Source: an uncultured Flavobacteriaceae bacterium
GTDB taxonomy: Bacteria > Bacteroidota > Bacteroidia > Flavobacteriales > Flavobacteriaceae
DNA length: 64,000 nt
Assembly: GCA_947500575.1 (NCBI GenBank)
Contig: CANMSI010000002.1
Coordinates: 434,001-498,000 of the forward strand
Direction: 5' to 3'
Below are positions 52,896 to 61,043 of this stretch, piece after piece. The notes below the pieces were generated by a model. It saw only the letters and a list, made by a program, of their open reading frames with translations. It was not told the DNA's origin and ran no database searches. The number at the start of each line of letters is the position of its first letter. Within the stretch, counting starts at the first letter, position 1. The translations under genes were made by a program, and so were the position numbers.

Positions 52896-53360
52896 TTAAC
52901 AATGATTGCTATAAAGAAGTTCTTTGTGTCCTTTGTCCCTCAACTTTCTGTCCCGTCCACCCGCTTCTAATTTCAATTGAAAAGTCAAATCTGAAACTCT
53001 TCGACTCAAAGCATCTTTTTCATTTTCATGCTTTGTTTTATCTCTATCTAAATTCTGTTGTGTTGCGCGTTTTTCTTTAATTAAAGTATCAATATTTCTA
53101 ATCTTAGTGTCGTAATTGGGATCAGATGAATCCAAATATGATTTTTCAGAAGCTAAACCTTGAATCTCGTTTTCTATATTATATAGTTTTTGAACAAGAT
53201 CCTGGATTATTGATGGCTTATTATCTAAATCTCTTTGTTTTACTTCAATTTGTCCCTTTAAAGTATTGCAATTAGCATCATGTTCATTAGCTTCCTGATC
53301 TAAGCTATTAATTTGAAGTTGCAATTCAATACATTTTGAATTATCCCATTTTTCTCCCAT
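52896..53360 (-). CDS. Coiled-coil protein of unknown function
   Basis: A 154-residue protein made almost entirely of charged heptad-like sequence (LQLQINSLDQEANEHDANCN, IIQDLVQKLYNIENEIQGLASEKSYL, NIDTLIKEKRATQQNLDRDKTK), i.e. a long coiled coil, with no signal peptide. The tail is basic (KLEAGGRDRKLRDKGHKEL). Start ATG 53360 is clear. No family is recognised. Upstream it is divergent from the M28-type peptidase, with a 190-base gap. Confidence 0.7.
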   Translation of the reverse strand: MGEKWDNSKCIELQLQINSLDQEANEHDANCNTLKGQIEVKQRDLDNKPSIIQDLVQKLYNIENEIQGLASEKSYLDSSDPNYDTKIRNIDTLIKEKRATQQNLDRDKTKHENEKDALSRRVSDLTFQLKLEAGGRDRKLRDKGHKELLYSNHC

Positions 53361-53550
53361 TAAATTTGTTTTTAATTAGACTTTTTCGATTATTTAATTT
53401 GGTTGACAACAAACATCAGAAGTAATACACTGATAATCAATACCTATTAATAGGGATTTGTAGGTAAGAAGAAATTTGAATAAAAATGTGCGATTCATTC
53501 AATAAGTTCTATTTTTATGGAACAACTTAAAATTGAAACAGATGCTACCA

Positions 53551-55107
53551 ATGAAACCAATCAAGAAAACAAGTTTTTTTCTTTATGTACTGTGCTTATC
53601 CATCTGTATGGTTACAGCGCAAGAAAAAAACCCTGTAATTGATGCCATGATCAAAGAAGCAAATGAAAACTCCCAATTACAAAGCTTAGGTCATGAACTT
53701 ATGGACGGTATTGGCCCTCGTTTAGTGGGTACACCACAAATGAAAATTGCGCATGATTGGGCAGTTGCCAAATACAATAGTTGGGGTATTACTGCAAAAA
53801 ATGAACAATGGGGAGAATGGAAAGGTTGGGAACGAGGCATCACCCATATAGATATGGTTTATCCAAGAGTTCAAAGCTTACGTGGTACACAATTGGCCTG
53901 GAACCCGAGTACCTCAAAAAAGGGAGTTACTGCAGAATTAATAACACTTCCATCCATTAAAGACTCAATAGAATTTGCGCGTTGGTTGCCCAATGTAAAA
54001 GGTAAATTAGTACTTATTTCAATGCATCAACCTACGGGTCGTCCGGATTATAACTGGGAGGAGTTTGCTACGGAAGATTCCTTTTCTAAAATGAAAGAAG
54101 CTCGTGAGGCGCAAACCAAAGAATGGCGTGCTAATATGAGACGCACAGGATATTCTACAAGAACACTTCCTGCCGCTCTAGAAGCAGCAGGAGCCGCTGG
54201 CTTAGTAGCATCTTATTGGTCTAGAGGGTTTGGCGTTAATAAAATATTTGGGGCTCGAACTAAGACCATACCTACGGTGGATTTAGAGCTCGAAGATTAT
54301 GGAATGCTATATAGATTAGTAGATTCTGGACAAAAGCCGCAAATTACTATTGTAGCTCTTTCTAAAGACCTTGGAAAGATGCCAACTTTTAATACCATTG
54401 CTGAAATCAAAGGAAGTGAAAAGCCAGATGAATATGTAGTACTTTCTGCTCATTTTGATTCTTGGGATGGTGGTACAGGAGCTACTGATAATGGCACTGG
54501 CACCTTAGTAATGATGGAGGCAATGCGTATTTTAAAAAAGTATTACCCCAACCCAAAACGTACTATTTTAGTTGGTCATTGGGGAAGTGAAGAACAAGGA
54601 TTAAACGGTTCTAGAGCCTTTGTAGCAGACCATCCAGAAATTGTAGATAAGGTGCAGGCGCTATTCAATCAAGATAATGGAACTGGACGTGTGGTTCGCC
54701 TATCAGGTGGTGGATTTTTAAATTCTTATGACTATTTATCTCGATGGTTAAATGCCGTACCAAGTGACATTCGAAATGAAATTGAAACTACCTTTCCAGG
54801 TACTCCTGCAAGAGGTGGTTCGGACTATGCATCTTTTCAGGCAGCAGGTGCACCGGCTTTTAGCCTCAGTTCTTTAAACTGGTCGTATTGGAACTACACT
54901 TGGCATACCAACAGAGATACCTATGACAAAATTATTTTTGACGATGTAAGAAGCAATGTAATACTTACAGCGATATTAGCCTATATGGCTAGTGAAGATG
55001 AAGAAACCACTTCTAGAGTTCAAAGCATACTTCCCATAGATCGCAGGACTGGTAAACAAAGAGAGTGGCCTAAACCAAGAGATGCAACAAGAAAAGGAGG
55101 GCTTTAG
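53551..55107 (+). CDS. M28-type (M20/M28) secreted metallopeptidase
   Basis: An in-frame TTG (53533) and ATG (53542) precede, but the ATG at 53551 gives a clean signal peptide (MKPIKKTSFFLYVLCLSICMVTAQ). The 518-residue protein carries metal ligands of the M28 fold: 'SAHFDSWDGGTGATDNGTGTL' (His and Asp), 'GHWGSEEQGLNGS' (Glu pair) and 'RGGSDYASF' (Asp), with a PA domain insert before (about 130-260). The family cleaves peptides as aminopeptidase or carboxypeptidase in the periplasm. It is a single gene whose terminator overlaps the stop codon. Confidence 0.93.
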   Translation: MKPIKKTSFFLYVLCLSICMVTAQEKNPVIDAMIKEANENSQLQSLGHELMDGIGPRLVGTPQMKIAHDWAVAKYNSWGITAKNEQWGEWKGWERGITHIDMVYPRVQSLRGTQLAWNPSTSKKGVTAELITLPSIKDSIEFARWLPNVKGKLVLISMHQPTGRPDYNWEEFATEDSFSKMKEAREAQTKEWRANMRRTGYSTRTLPAALEAAGAAGLVASYWSRGFGVNKIFGARTKTIPTVDLELEDYGMLYRLVDSGQKPQITIVALSKDLGKMPTFNTIAEIKGSEKPDEYVVLSAHFDSWDGGTGATDNGTGTLVMMEAMRILKKYYPNPKRTILVGHWGSEEQGLNGSRAFVADHPEIVDKVQALFNQDNGTGRVVRLSGGGFLNSYDYLSRWLNAVPSDIRNEIETTFPGTPARGGSDYASFQAAGAPAFSLSSLNWSYWNYTWHTNRDTYDKIIFDDVRSNVILTAILAYMASEDEETTSRVQSILPIDRRTGKQREWPKPRDATRKGGL

Positions 55108-55116
55108 CCTCCTTTT
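55092..55116 (+). terminator. Terminator that includes the peptidase stop codon
   Basis: AAAAGGAGG / CCTCCTTTT with a 7-base loop (GCTTTAG) and a T-run. The TAG stop at 55105-55107 lies in the loop, so the terminator overlaps the gene end. Confidence 0.8.
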
Positions 55117-55164
55117 TTATGGAAATTCCATGGAAAACTTCTTCCATTAAATAACATATTTTGG

Positions 55165-55755
55165 ATGTCAAAAGAAACAGAAGAACAAGAACATCTTCAT
55201 TTTAAATTATATAAACCATGTTATATGCTAAGTCAGTTAGCATCTAATGACCCCAAACAACTTCGCAAAAAGCAATTTTTAAAAAGTCTCTACGAGTTTC
55301 CTAAAGGCGTGATGCCTATTGGACGATTAGATGAAAAATCGGAAGGTCTCCTATTACTCACGACTAGTGGAAAATTAAGTGATCATATCAATAGGTCTGG
55401 CATAGAAAAGGAATATTATGCCCAGCTCGATGGAGAAATTAGTGAAGAAGCCATTAAAGAACTGAATAAAGGAGTCAATATTGGTTTACAAGGACGCATT
55501 TATACAGCTAAAGCTTATAAAGCGGTTTTATTACCTGCTCCAACACTACCAGAGGCCGATAAGAAGCTTAGGATAGGAAGACATAGGCCTACCTCTTGGA
55601 TTCGTATTATCCTTACAGAAGGAAAGTTTCGTCAAATTCGCAAAATGACAGCTGCTGTGGGGTTTCCAACTTTAAGGTTAGTTCGTATTCGGATTGGAGA
55701 AATCCATTTAGGGTCTTTACTCCCTGGTGAAGTCCATGCATTAAAGCAATTATAG
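55165..55755 (+). CDS. RluE/RsuA-family rRNA pseudouridine synthase
   Basis: A 196-residue protein without an S4 domain. The signature GRLDEKSEGLLLLT (catalytic Asp56) and 'KEYYAQLDGEISEEA' are typical of the RluE/RluF branch, as is 'ILTEGKFRQIRKM'. It would modify a 23S rRNA uridine in the cytoplasm. The specific site cannot be given, and the N-terminus is short for RsuA. It lies 57 bases after the peptidase and convergent with the DEAD-box helicase, 22 bases apart. Confidence 0.9.
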   Translation: MSKETEEQEHLHFKLYKPCYMLSQLASNDPKQLRKKQFLKSLYEFPKGVMPIGRLDEKSEGLLLLTTSGKLSDHINRSGIEKEYYAQLDGEISEEAIKELNKGVNIGLQGRIYTAKAYKAVLLPAPTLPEADKKLRIGRHRPTSWIRIILTEGKFRQIRKMTAAVGFPTLRLVRIRIGEIHLGSLLPGEVHALKQL

Positions 55756-55777
55756 GGAATGCATTTTCAGTTTGCTA

Positions 55778-57145
55778 TTACTTCCGTTTATTGCGTTTAT
55801 TATAATTTTTATCTCCCCTCGTTTTAGATTTTTTATATTTCGCCTTGATCTTATGCTTGTAGGAACCACCTTGATTTGTACGCTTGTTTTTTTCTTTTTT
55901 TTCATGAAAACTAGCCCCATCTCTAGTATCCATAGCACGCTTTACCGGAATATTTGGCTCAGTATTTTTTGGTCTTTCTTCGGGGGTTAATTCTTTAGAG
56001 ATACTTATACCTTCTGGCAAGGACAGCTGATTAATCTTTAAATCCATTAGTGCCTCAATCGCATCTTTAGCCTTACGTTCTGCCTCGGTATAAAATAATA
56101 TAGCTGTACCCCTTGCTTCTGCCCTGCCAGTTCTTCCAATACGATGCATGTAGTTTTCTGGATACTCTGGGGTATCAAAGTTTATGACATGCGAAATTTT
56201 ATTTAAATCCAAGCCCCGAGCCATTACATCGGTTGTAACTAAAATTCGATTCTTCCCTTCATCAAATTGATTGATTGATCGAACTCTATAATTTTGTGTT
56301 TTATTAGAGTGAATTACGCAGGCTTCTTCGCCATACTGTTCTTCTATGATTTGAAACAAGCGATCGGCACTTCTTTTATGCGCAACAAAAACTAACACCT
56401 TATGGTATGTATCTGCGTCTGCTAAAAGCTGCATCAACAAATTTGCCTTGGTATAAAAATTAGGAACTGCATAACAAGCTTGCTCTATATTTTCTAAAGG
56501 AGTACCACTTACTGCAATTGCAATTTTTTGAGTCCCAACAAAAAATTGTTGAATAAGCGATTCTATTTCAGAAGTCATCGTTGCCGAAAACATGATATTC
56601 TGGCGTCTCTTGGGTAATAAATCAAAAATATTCGTTAGTTGAAAACGAAAACCTAAATCGAGCATCACATCTACTTCATCTATGACCAATTTTTTTATTT
56701 CTTTCAATTGCAGCGCCCTACTTAAAATTAAATCATATAAACGCCCTGGAGTTGCCACAACAATATCGGAACCTTGTGCTAACGTATCTTTTTGTCTATT
56801 TATATTAGTGCCGCCATATACGCCTTGTACGCGAACAGTTGAATAAACACTCATTTTTTCTATTTCCTCCACCACTTGTATCACAAGTTCACGTGTGGGT
56901 ACCACCACTAAAATCCGTGGGTGAATTTGTTTCGAAAAAGAGAGCATCTGTAAGAGTGGCATCAAATAAGCATAGGTTTTTCCAGTACCCGTTTGAGCAA
57001 TACCTACCACATCTTTTCCTGAGGTAATTACAGAAAAGGAGGCTGCCTGAATGGGAGTTGGCTTTTCAAAACCCAAATCATCTATCGCTTTACGTAAAGC
57101 ATTGGACAGCTTTAATTCATCAAAAGAAGAAATACCTGTTTTCAT
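55778..57145 (-). CDS. DEAD-box RNA helicase
   Basis: Start ATG 57145 (MKTGISSFDEL); an earlier TTG at 57157 is not needed. The 455-residue protein has the full set: Q motif (PTPIQAAS), AQTGTGKT, VVPTRELVIQ, TPGRLYDL, DEVD (in place of DEAD), SATMTSEIE, VFVAHKRSADR, TTDVMARGLDLNKI and HRIGRTGRAE, with a Lys/Arg-rich tail (KAKYKKSKTRGDKN). DEVD is found in some family members and should be functional. Its role is RNA remodelling, ribosome assembly or cold adaptation. Two other helicase genes and two cold-shock genes lie within 5 kb. Confidence 0.93.
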   Translation of the reverse strand: MKTGISSFDELKLSNALRKAIDDLGFEKPTPIQAASFSVITSGKDVVGIAQTGTGKTYAYLMPLLQMLSFSKQIHPRILVVVPTRELVIQVVEEIEKMSVYSTVRVQGVYGGTNINRQKDTLAQGSDIVVATPGRLYDLILSRALQLKEIKKLVIDEVDVMLDLGFRFQLTNIFDLLPKRRQNIMFSATMTSEIESLIQQFFVGTQKIAIAVSGTPLENIEQACYAVPNFYTKANLLMQLLADADTYHKVLVFVAHKRSADRLFQIIEEQYGEEACVIHSNKTQNYRVRSINQFDEGKNRILVTTDVMARGLDLNKISHVINFDTPEYPENYMHRIGRTGRAEARGTAILFYTEAERKAKDAIEALMDLKINQLSLPEGISISKELTPEERPKNTEPNIPVKRAMDTRDGASFHEKKEKNKRTNQGGSYKHKIKAKYKKSKTRGDKNYNKRNKRK

Positions 57146-57180
57146 TTTCTTTTTCAATTAGGAACTATAAAGTTTCCAAG

Positions 57181-57214
57181 CAAAGATAGGTACTCTTAAG
57201 ATGTGAATACCCAA
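57181..57214 (-). promoter_or_regulatory. Promoter TTG-N23-TATCTTTG of the DEAD-box gene
   Basis: On the minus strand TTG (57212-57214) and the exact -7 element TATCTTTG (57181-57188) are 23 bases apart, 35 bases before the ATG at 57145. Confidence 0.6.
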
Positions 57215-57240
57215 TGATAAAATAGAATAACTACTATTTA

Positions 57241-58803
57241 TTAATCCTCTGGAGGATATCCATGAATTTCTTCAAAAACCCGATCAAAATTTTGACGTAA
57301 ATAGGAGTTTAGCTTTTTACGATAATCGTCCTTCAACCAGCTGATAAAATTATGGGTGCTGCGGCTAATACATTTGGCATAGGTTTGGATCCGTTGATCA
57401 ATATCATCTCCCAATTGTTTTGCTAAACCCAAAGCATCATATACATCCTCACTATTTTCAATACAAATTTTCGCATGTTGTGCAATAGAACGTTCTAATA
57501 CCACTTTAGAAGATTCACCTTTCGAAGTGGCTTTGACGTACGTATCTTTTATATCAAAATATACTTCTTCTGATTTCGCAAACTCCTTACGAAGCTCCTC
57601 GGGCATTGCATGTTTAAAAGCCCCTTCTATTTCCTCATCATCTTTGATACGATCTACATAAAAGTTAGGAGACTTAAAGATGGTTTGCCAATCTAAATCG
57701 GCGCCCCAGGGACCAAATCTATAGCCATTATTTCCCAAATCGATTACGGTAAACTTGGATTTGTTATTTAATACACGAGAACCACGTCCTATCATTTGAT
57801 AGTAGAGTGTTAAAGATTTAGTAGCCCTATTAAGAATAATGGTATCTATGGTGGGTTCGTCAAAACCAGTAGTTAAAATACTTACCGATGTTAAAATGGC
57901 ATTTGGAGTTTCTTTAAACCATTTTAAAATCTGTTGTCGTTGTTTCTTAGTGGCTGTATTATCTAGGTGCATTATAGGTAAGCCAGCCGCATTAAACGTA
58001 TGATAGACCTGAATAGAAGTATTAATTCCATTGTTAAAAATTAAGGTCTTTTTATCCTGCGAATGCTTTTGATAAGCCTCCAATAATTTATCGAGCATTG
58101 CTGTGCTGCCATATAAATCTTCTGAAGATTTAACGGTATAGTCACCATTAGAACCTATCTCAAGGGAAGTAAGTCCCATATCATATTGAAATACTTCTGC
58201 TCTGGCTAAAAACTCATTCTCAATTAAAGCTTCGATGGTTTCACCAGGAATAAGCTCATTATAATTATGTTTCATGGGTAAGTTCTTGTTAGAACTTAGT
58301 GGTGTTGCTGTTACCCCTAGAATAAATGAATTTTCGAAAAACTTAAAGAGTTTGGTAAAAGAATTATAATGCGCCTCATCAATAATCACCAAACCGATAT
58401 CTGAAATGTCGAGCATATCATCATTCAATCGATTATTAAGTGTTTCCACCATCGCTACAAAGCAGCTATATTGCTCTTGATCATCTAAATTTGCGGTACT
58501 ATTAACCACTTTATTAACTACACCAAAACTGGTTAACATCGTAGCGGTTTGACTACATAGTTCAAGACGATGCGTCATCACAAGCACTTTTTTATTATGT
58601 AGTTTTAAATATTGGCGAACAATTTCGGAGAAGATTACCGTTTTCCCTCCTCCTGTAGGCAATTGATAGAGCAAATGATAATCTGGAGGAGCTGTTTCAA
58701 ACTTGTCAAATATTTGTTGAATTGCTCCTTGTTGATAGCTATAAAGTTCTTTATCTGTTTTTCTATCTTGTAATTCAAATGCTGTCTCTGCCATAAATTC
58801 CAT
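57241..58803 (-). CDS. SF2 helicase (UvrB/SSL2-like, restriction-type)
   Basis: A 520-residue helicase with Walker A (LPTGGGKTVIFSE), DEAH (VIIDEAHYNSF), TATP (LGVTATPL), a motif V (LTTGFDEPTIDTIILNRAT) and motif VI (QMIGRGSRV). This is the family of RecG/UvrB/type III restriction ATPases (SSL2-like). No nuclease, methylase or specificity partner is adjacent, so it is not part of a restriction system here. The C-terminal about 120 residues are helical and unassigned. Two nested starts are possible (58803 or 58794), and the first is kept. A TATTTTTG lies at 58816-58823. Confidence 0.9.
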   Translation of the reverse strand: MEFMAETAFELQDRKTDKELYSYQQGAIQQIFDKFETAPPDYHLLYQLPTGGGKTVIFSEIVRQYLKLHNKKVLVMTHRLELCSQTATMLTSFGVVNKVVNSTANLDDQEQYSCFVAMVETLNNRLNDDMLDISDIGLVIIDEAHYNSFTKLFKFFENSFILGVTATPLSSNKNLPMKHNYNELIPGETIEALIENEFLARAEVFQYDMGLTSLEIGSNGDYTVKSSEDLYGSTAMLDKLLEAYQKHSQDKKTLIFNNGINTSIQVYHTFNAAGLPIMHLDNTATKKQRQQILKWFKETPNAILTSVSILTTGFDEPTIDTIILNRATKSLTLYYQMIGRGSRVLNNKSKFTVIDLGNNGYRFGPWGADLDWQTIFKSPNFYVDRIKDDEEIEGAFKHAMPEELRKEFAKSEEVYFDIKDTYVKATSKGESSKVVLERSIAQHAKICIENSEDVYDALGLAKQLGDDIDQRIQTYAKCISRSTHNFISWLKDDYRKKLNSYLRQNFDRVFEEIHGYPPED

Positions 58804-58815
58804 TTCTTAAACGTG

Positions 58816-58823
58816 CAAAAATA
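58816..58823 (-). promoter_or_regulatory. -7 element TATTTTTG before the SF2 helicase
   Basis: Exact TAnnTTTG, 12 bases before the ATG at 58803. The -33 is not visible. Confidence 0.35.
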
Positions 58824-58938
58824 CATCTTTAAGAGAGTATAACATATAAATTCTGGTAAACTCTGCATTTACCAGTACCAACTGCTTCTTTTAGGAAAAG
58901 ATGCGTTTGTAGAAGTTAGAAATCGTTGTTGAAATAAA

Positions 58939-58964
58939 AAAGCCCATCCAAATGGATAGGCTTT
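58939..58964 (-). terminator. Intrinsic terminator of the second csp gene
   Basis: AAAGCC-ATCC / GGAT-GGCTTT with one C/A mismatch and a 4-base loop, 24 bases after the stop at 58989 and followed on the minus strand by a T-run. Confidence 0.75.
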
Positions 58965-58988
58965 CGTCTTAAGACTTAAGCGTATATG

Positions 58989-59180
58989 TTAAAGTACTTT
59001 TACATTTACTGCGTTTAATCCTTTTTTGCCTTCTTGAAGATCAAATTCAACTTCATCGCCTTCACGAATTTCGTCAACTAACCCAGAAATGTGTACAAAA
59101 TGTTCCTTGTTTGAACCTTCTTCTATTATGAAACCAAAACCTTTGGCATCATTGAAAAATTTAACTGTTCCTTTACTCAT
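58989..59180 (-). CDS. Cold-shock protein (second copy)
   Basis: A 63-residue single CSD protein, MSKGTVKFFNDAKGFGFI...GLNAVNVKVL, with RNP1 and RNP2. It differs from the copy at 21579 by only a handful of residues (e.g. ND-A for NE-S, EGSNKEHF for EGVEKDHF). Its promoter region shares GGCAC(T/C)ATCTTTG and ATTACAATG with the first copy, so the two are recent paralogues and share regulation. It has its own terminator. RNA chaperone function is inferred from the family. Confidence 0.95.
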   Translation of the reverse strand: MSKGTVKFFNDAKGFGFIIEEGSNKEHFVHISGLVDEIREGDEVEFDLQEGKKGLNAVNVKVL

Positions 59181-59218
59181 TGTAATAAATTTAATTTTAA
59201 TAATTATGAAATATTAGT

Positions 59219-59226
59219 CAAAGATA
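59219..59226 (-). promoter_or_regulatory. -7 element TATCTTTG of the second csp gene
   Basis: Exact TAnnTTTG, 38 bases before the ATG at 59180, in a block conserved with the first csp leader (21807-21814). Confidence 0.5.
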
Positions 59227-59309
59227 GTGCCACAAAATTCATTGACTACTATTCTTCTTTAAATATACGTTAATTTATTAGTAGTAACAAGTTTCAAATA
59301 TAATGCTGT

Positions 59310-60299
59310 CTACCGAGCCAACTTCCGCAAAGCAACCCACTGTTTCAGCATTTCTCTTGAATCACATGCAGGATACCCTAAGACCGTTTTACCGGCGGGC
59401 ACATCAGCAATAACCCCTGAACCTGCTCCCACAGTAGCACCAGAATGTATGGTGGTATGATCTTTTATAGATGCGCTCCCTCCTATGGTAACGCCGTCTC
59501 CTAAAGTTACAGAACCTGCCAAGCCACTGCTACCTGCCATAATACAACAACGTCCTAAAACACAATTATGTCCAATTTGCACTAGGTTATCAATTTTACA
59601 TCCATCTCCCAATATTGTAGAACTAAACTTTGCTCGATCCACACAAGAGTTAGCTCCTATCTCTACTTCATTTCCAATTACAACATTTCCAATATGAGGA
59701 ATTTTAACCAATCCACGACCATCTTCACTTGGGCGATATCCAAAACCGTCTGCACCAATGCTGACGTTGTTATGGAATATACAATGACTTCCAATTACAG
59801 AACGTTCTCTTACCACCGTTCCTGGCCACATGGTTGTTTTATTCCCCACTGTGGTATGATCTAAAATAGTAACATTTGGATATAAAATAACATCCTCACC
59901 TACAAGCACGTTTTTACCTATATAACAGCCAGCGCCAACTTTAGTTCCTTTTCCTATGGTTGCGGTTGCATCAATTATTGCCATAGGATGTATTTCTGTA
60001 TCAAATTTTGGAGCTTCTGGCTGAAATACCTCCAATAGTTTTGCCATGGCTAAATCTGCATTTTTCACCTTAACAAATGCTCTTCCATCTCCAGGAGTAA
60101 TATCCAAAGAGGCATTTACAATGGCAGCAGATGCCTTAGATGTATCCCAGAGTTTTGCATATTTGGCGCTTCCAATAAAAGTAAGATGTTCCTTTTCAGC
60201 ATTCTTTAGCTGTTCTAATCCTTGTATTTCTTGAGAGGAATCGCCAACAAGTTCTCCATTTAAAATAGCATTGATTTCGGTAATCTTAAATGATTTCAT
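59310..60299 (-). CDS. lpxD: LpxD-type UDP-3-O-acylglucosamine N-acyltransferase
   Basis: A 329-residue left-handed parallel beta-helix protein. The N-terminal uridine-binding domain (about 1-95: 'LKNAEKEHLTFIGSAKYAK') is followed by hexapeptide repeats ([LIV]-G-x-x-x-x). The acyl-transfer His lies in 'QIGHNCVLG', and the family-specific 'SIGADGFGYRPSEDG' block is present. It adds the second acyl chain in lipid A synthesis in the cytoplasm. It is not next to lpxC, fabZ or lpxA as in most Bacteroidetes, so it may be a second LpxD with different acyl preference. The end VALRKLAR is short compared with the helical C-terminal tail of E. coli LpxD. Confidence 0.9.
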   Translation of the reverse strand: MKSFKITEINAILNGELVGDSSQEIQGLEQLKNAEKEHLTFIGSAKYAKLWDTSKASAAIVNASLDITPGDGRAFVKVKNADLAMAKLLEVFQPEAPKFDTEIHPMAIIDATATIGKGTKVGAGCYIGKNVLVGEDVILYPNVTILDHTTVGNKTTMWPGTVVRERSVIGSHCIFHNNVSIGADGFGYRPSEDGRGLVKIPHIGNVVIGNEVEIGANSCVDRAKFSSTILGDGCKIDNLVQIGHNCVLGRCCIMAGSSGLAGSVTLGDGVTIGGSASIKDHTTIHSGATVGAGSGVIADVPAGKTVLGYPACDSREMLKQWVALRKLAR

Positions 60300-60377
60300 A
60301 GTGGTGGTTATATTTATAGATGGTTTTTAATAATTTTCGCCATGAATTTACTGTAAAATACCTTGAAGACAATAAAA

Positions 60378-60402
60378 AAAGCTGTCTTAATAAGACAGCT
60401 TT
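60378..60402 (-). terminator. Intrinsic terminator after the CSD-containing gene
   Basis: AAAGCTGTCTT / AAGACAGCTTT with a 3-base loop, 27 bases after the stop at 60429 and ending on the minus strand in seven T's. It lies between the csp-type gene and lpxD. Confidence 0.85.
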
Positions 60403-60428
60403 CGGTATTCTATTGGATATAAAAATTA

Positions 60429-60884
60429 TTATACTTTCTTTACGCGAACAGCATTCATACCTTTCATTCCTTTTTCTAATTCAAAGGAAACTTTATCATT
60501 CTCAACAATTTCATCGATTAAACCGCTGACATGGGTAAAGTATTTCTCTTGATTTTCTGAGTCAATAATAAATCCAAATCCTTTGGACGAATCAAAGAAA
60601 GAAACCTTTCCTTGTCTTACAGGATCAAATGGGTCTTCATCACTTTCTTCCTTTTTAGGAACCCCTACTACAATACTCTCCGCATCTACTTTTATTTTAT
60701 CAGCTGGATCTGGTGGAGTGTCTGTAAGATTACCGTATTGGTCTACATAAGCAAATTGTATTCCTCCTCCACTTTCTTTAGCTGCAGCTTTGCGCGCCTC
60801 TTTCTTCTTTTGTTTATCTTCTCGCCTCTTTAAACGCTTCTTTTCTTTTTCCGTTTTGTTGTAGGTCTGTTGTGATTTTGCCAT
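60429..60884 (-). CDS. Cold-shock-domain protein with basic N-terminal extension
   Basis: A 151-residue protein. Residues 1-40 are Lys/Arg/Glu-rich (KEKKRLKRREDKQKKKEARK), a charged tail. Residues 40-85 are an acidic linker (PPDPADKIKV, EESDEDPF), and the C-terminal 65 residues are a cold-shock domain (GKVSFFDSSKGFGFIID, KYFTHVSGLIDE, MNAVRVKKV). The basic extension probably adds RNA or ribosome binding. It is not a simple csp and lies 130 bases upstream of lpxD. Its promoter (60917-60947) is the clearest in the window. Confidence 0.88.
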   Translation of the reverse strand: MAKSQQTYNKTEKEKKRLKRREDKQKKKEARKAAAKESGGGIQFAYVDQYGNLTDTPPDPADKIKVDAESIVVGVPKKEESDEDPFDPVRQGKVSFFDSSKGFGFIIDSENQEKYFTHVSGLIDEIVENDKVSFELEKGMKGMNAVRVKKV

Positions 60885-60916
60885 TCGCTATTCTTCGTCT
60901 ATATTTTAAATTATAA

Positions 60917-60947
60917 CAAAGATACGGATTCCTGAATTATCTATCAA
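60917..60947 (-). promoter_or_regulatory. Promoter TTG-N20-TATCTTTG of the CSD gene
   Basis: On the minus strand TTG (60945-60947) and an exact TATCTTTG (60917-60924) are 20 bases apart, an ideal Bacteroidetes promoter, 32 bases before the start codon at 60884. Confidence 0.65.
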
Positions 60948-60986
60948 TTGATTTATTTTTAATCTCCCTCTAACGCATAAAACAAA

Positions 60987-61012
60987 GGTGTTCTTCAAAT
61001 ATGAAAAACACC
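60987..61012 (-). terminator. Intrinsic terminator after the Cys/Pro-rich gene
   Basis: The arms GGTGTT-TTCA and TGAA-AACACC (one bulge) around a 4-base loop, 31 bases after the stop at 61044 and followed by a T-rich tract. Confidence 0.7.
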
Positions 61013-61043
61013 CCATTCCAATTAGTAGTATAAGTTGATATAC

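Noticed and set aside
57241-58803. Restriction-modification or defence island around the SF2 helicase
   Set aside because: No methylase, nuclease, specificity or other defence partner is adjacent. The neighbours are housekeeping RNA genes.
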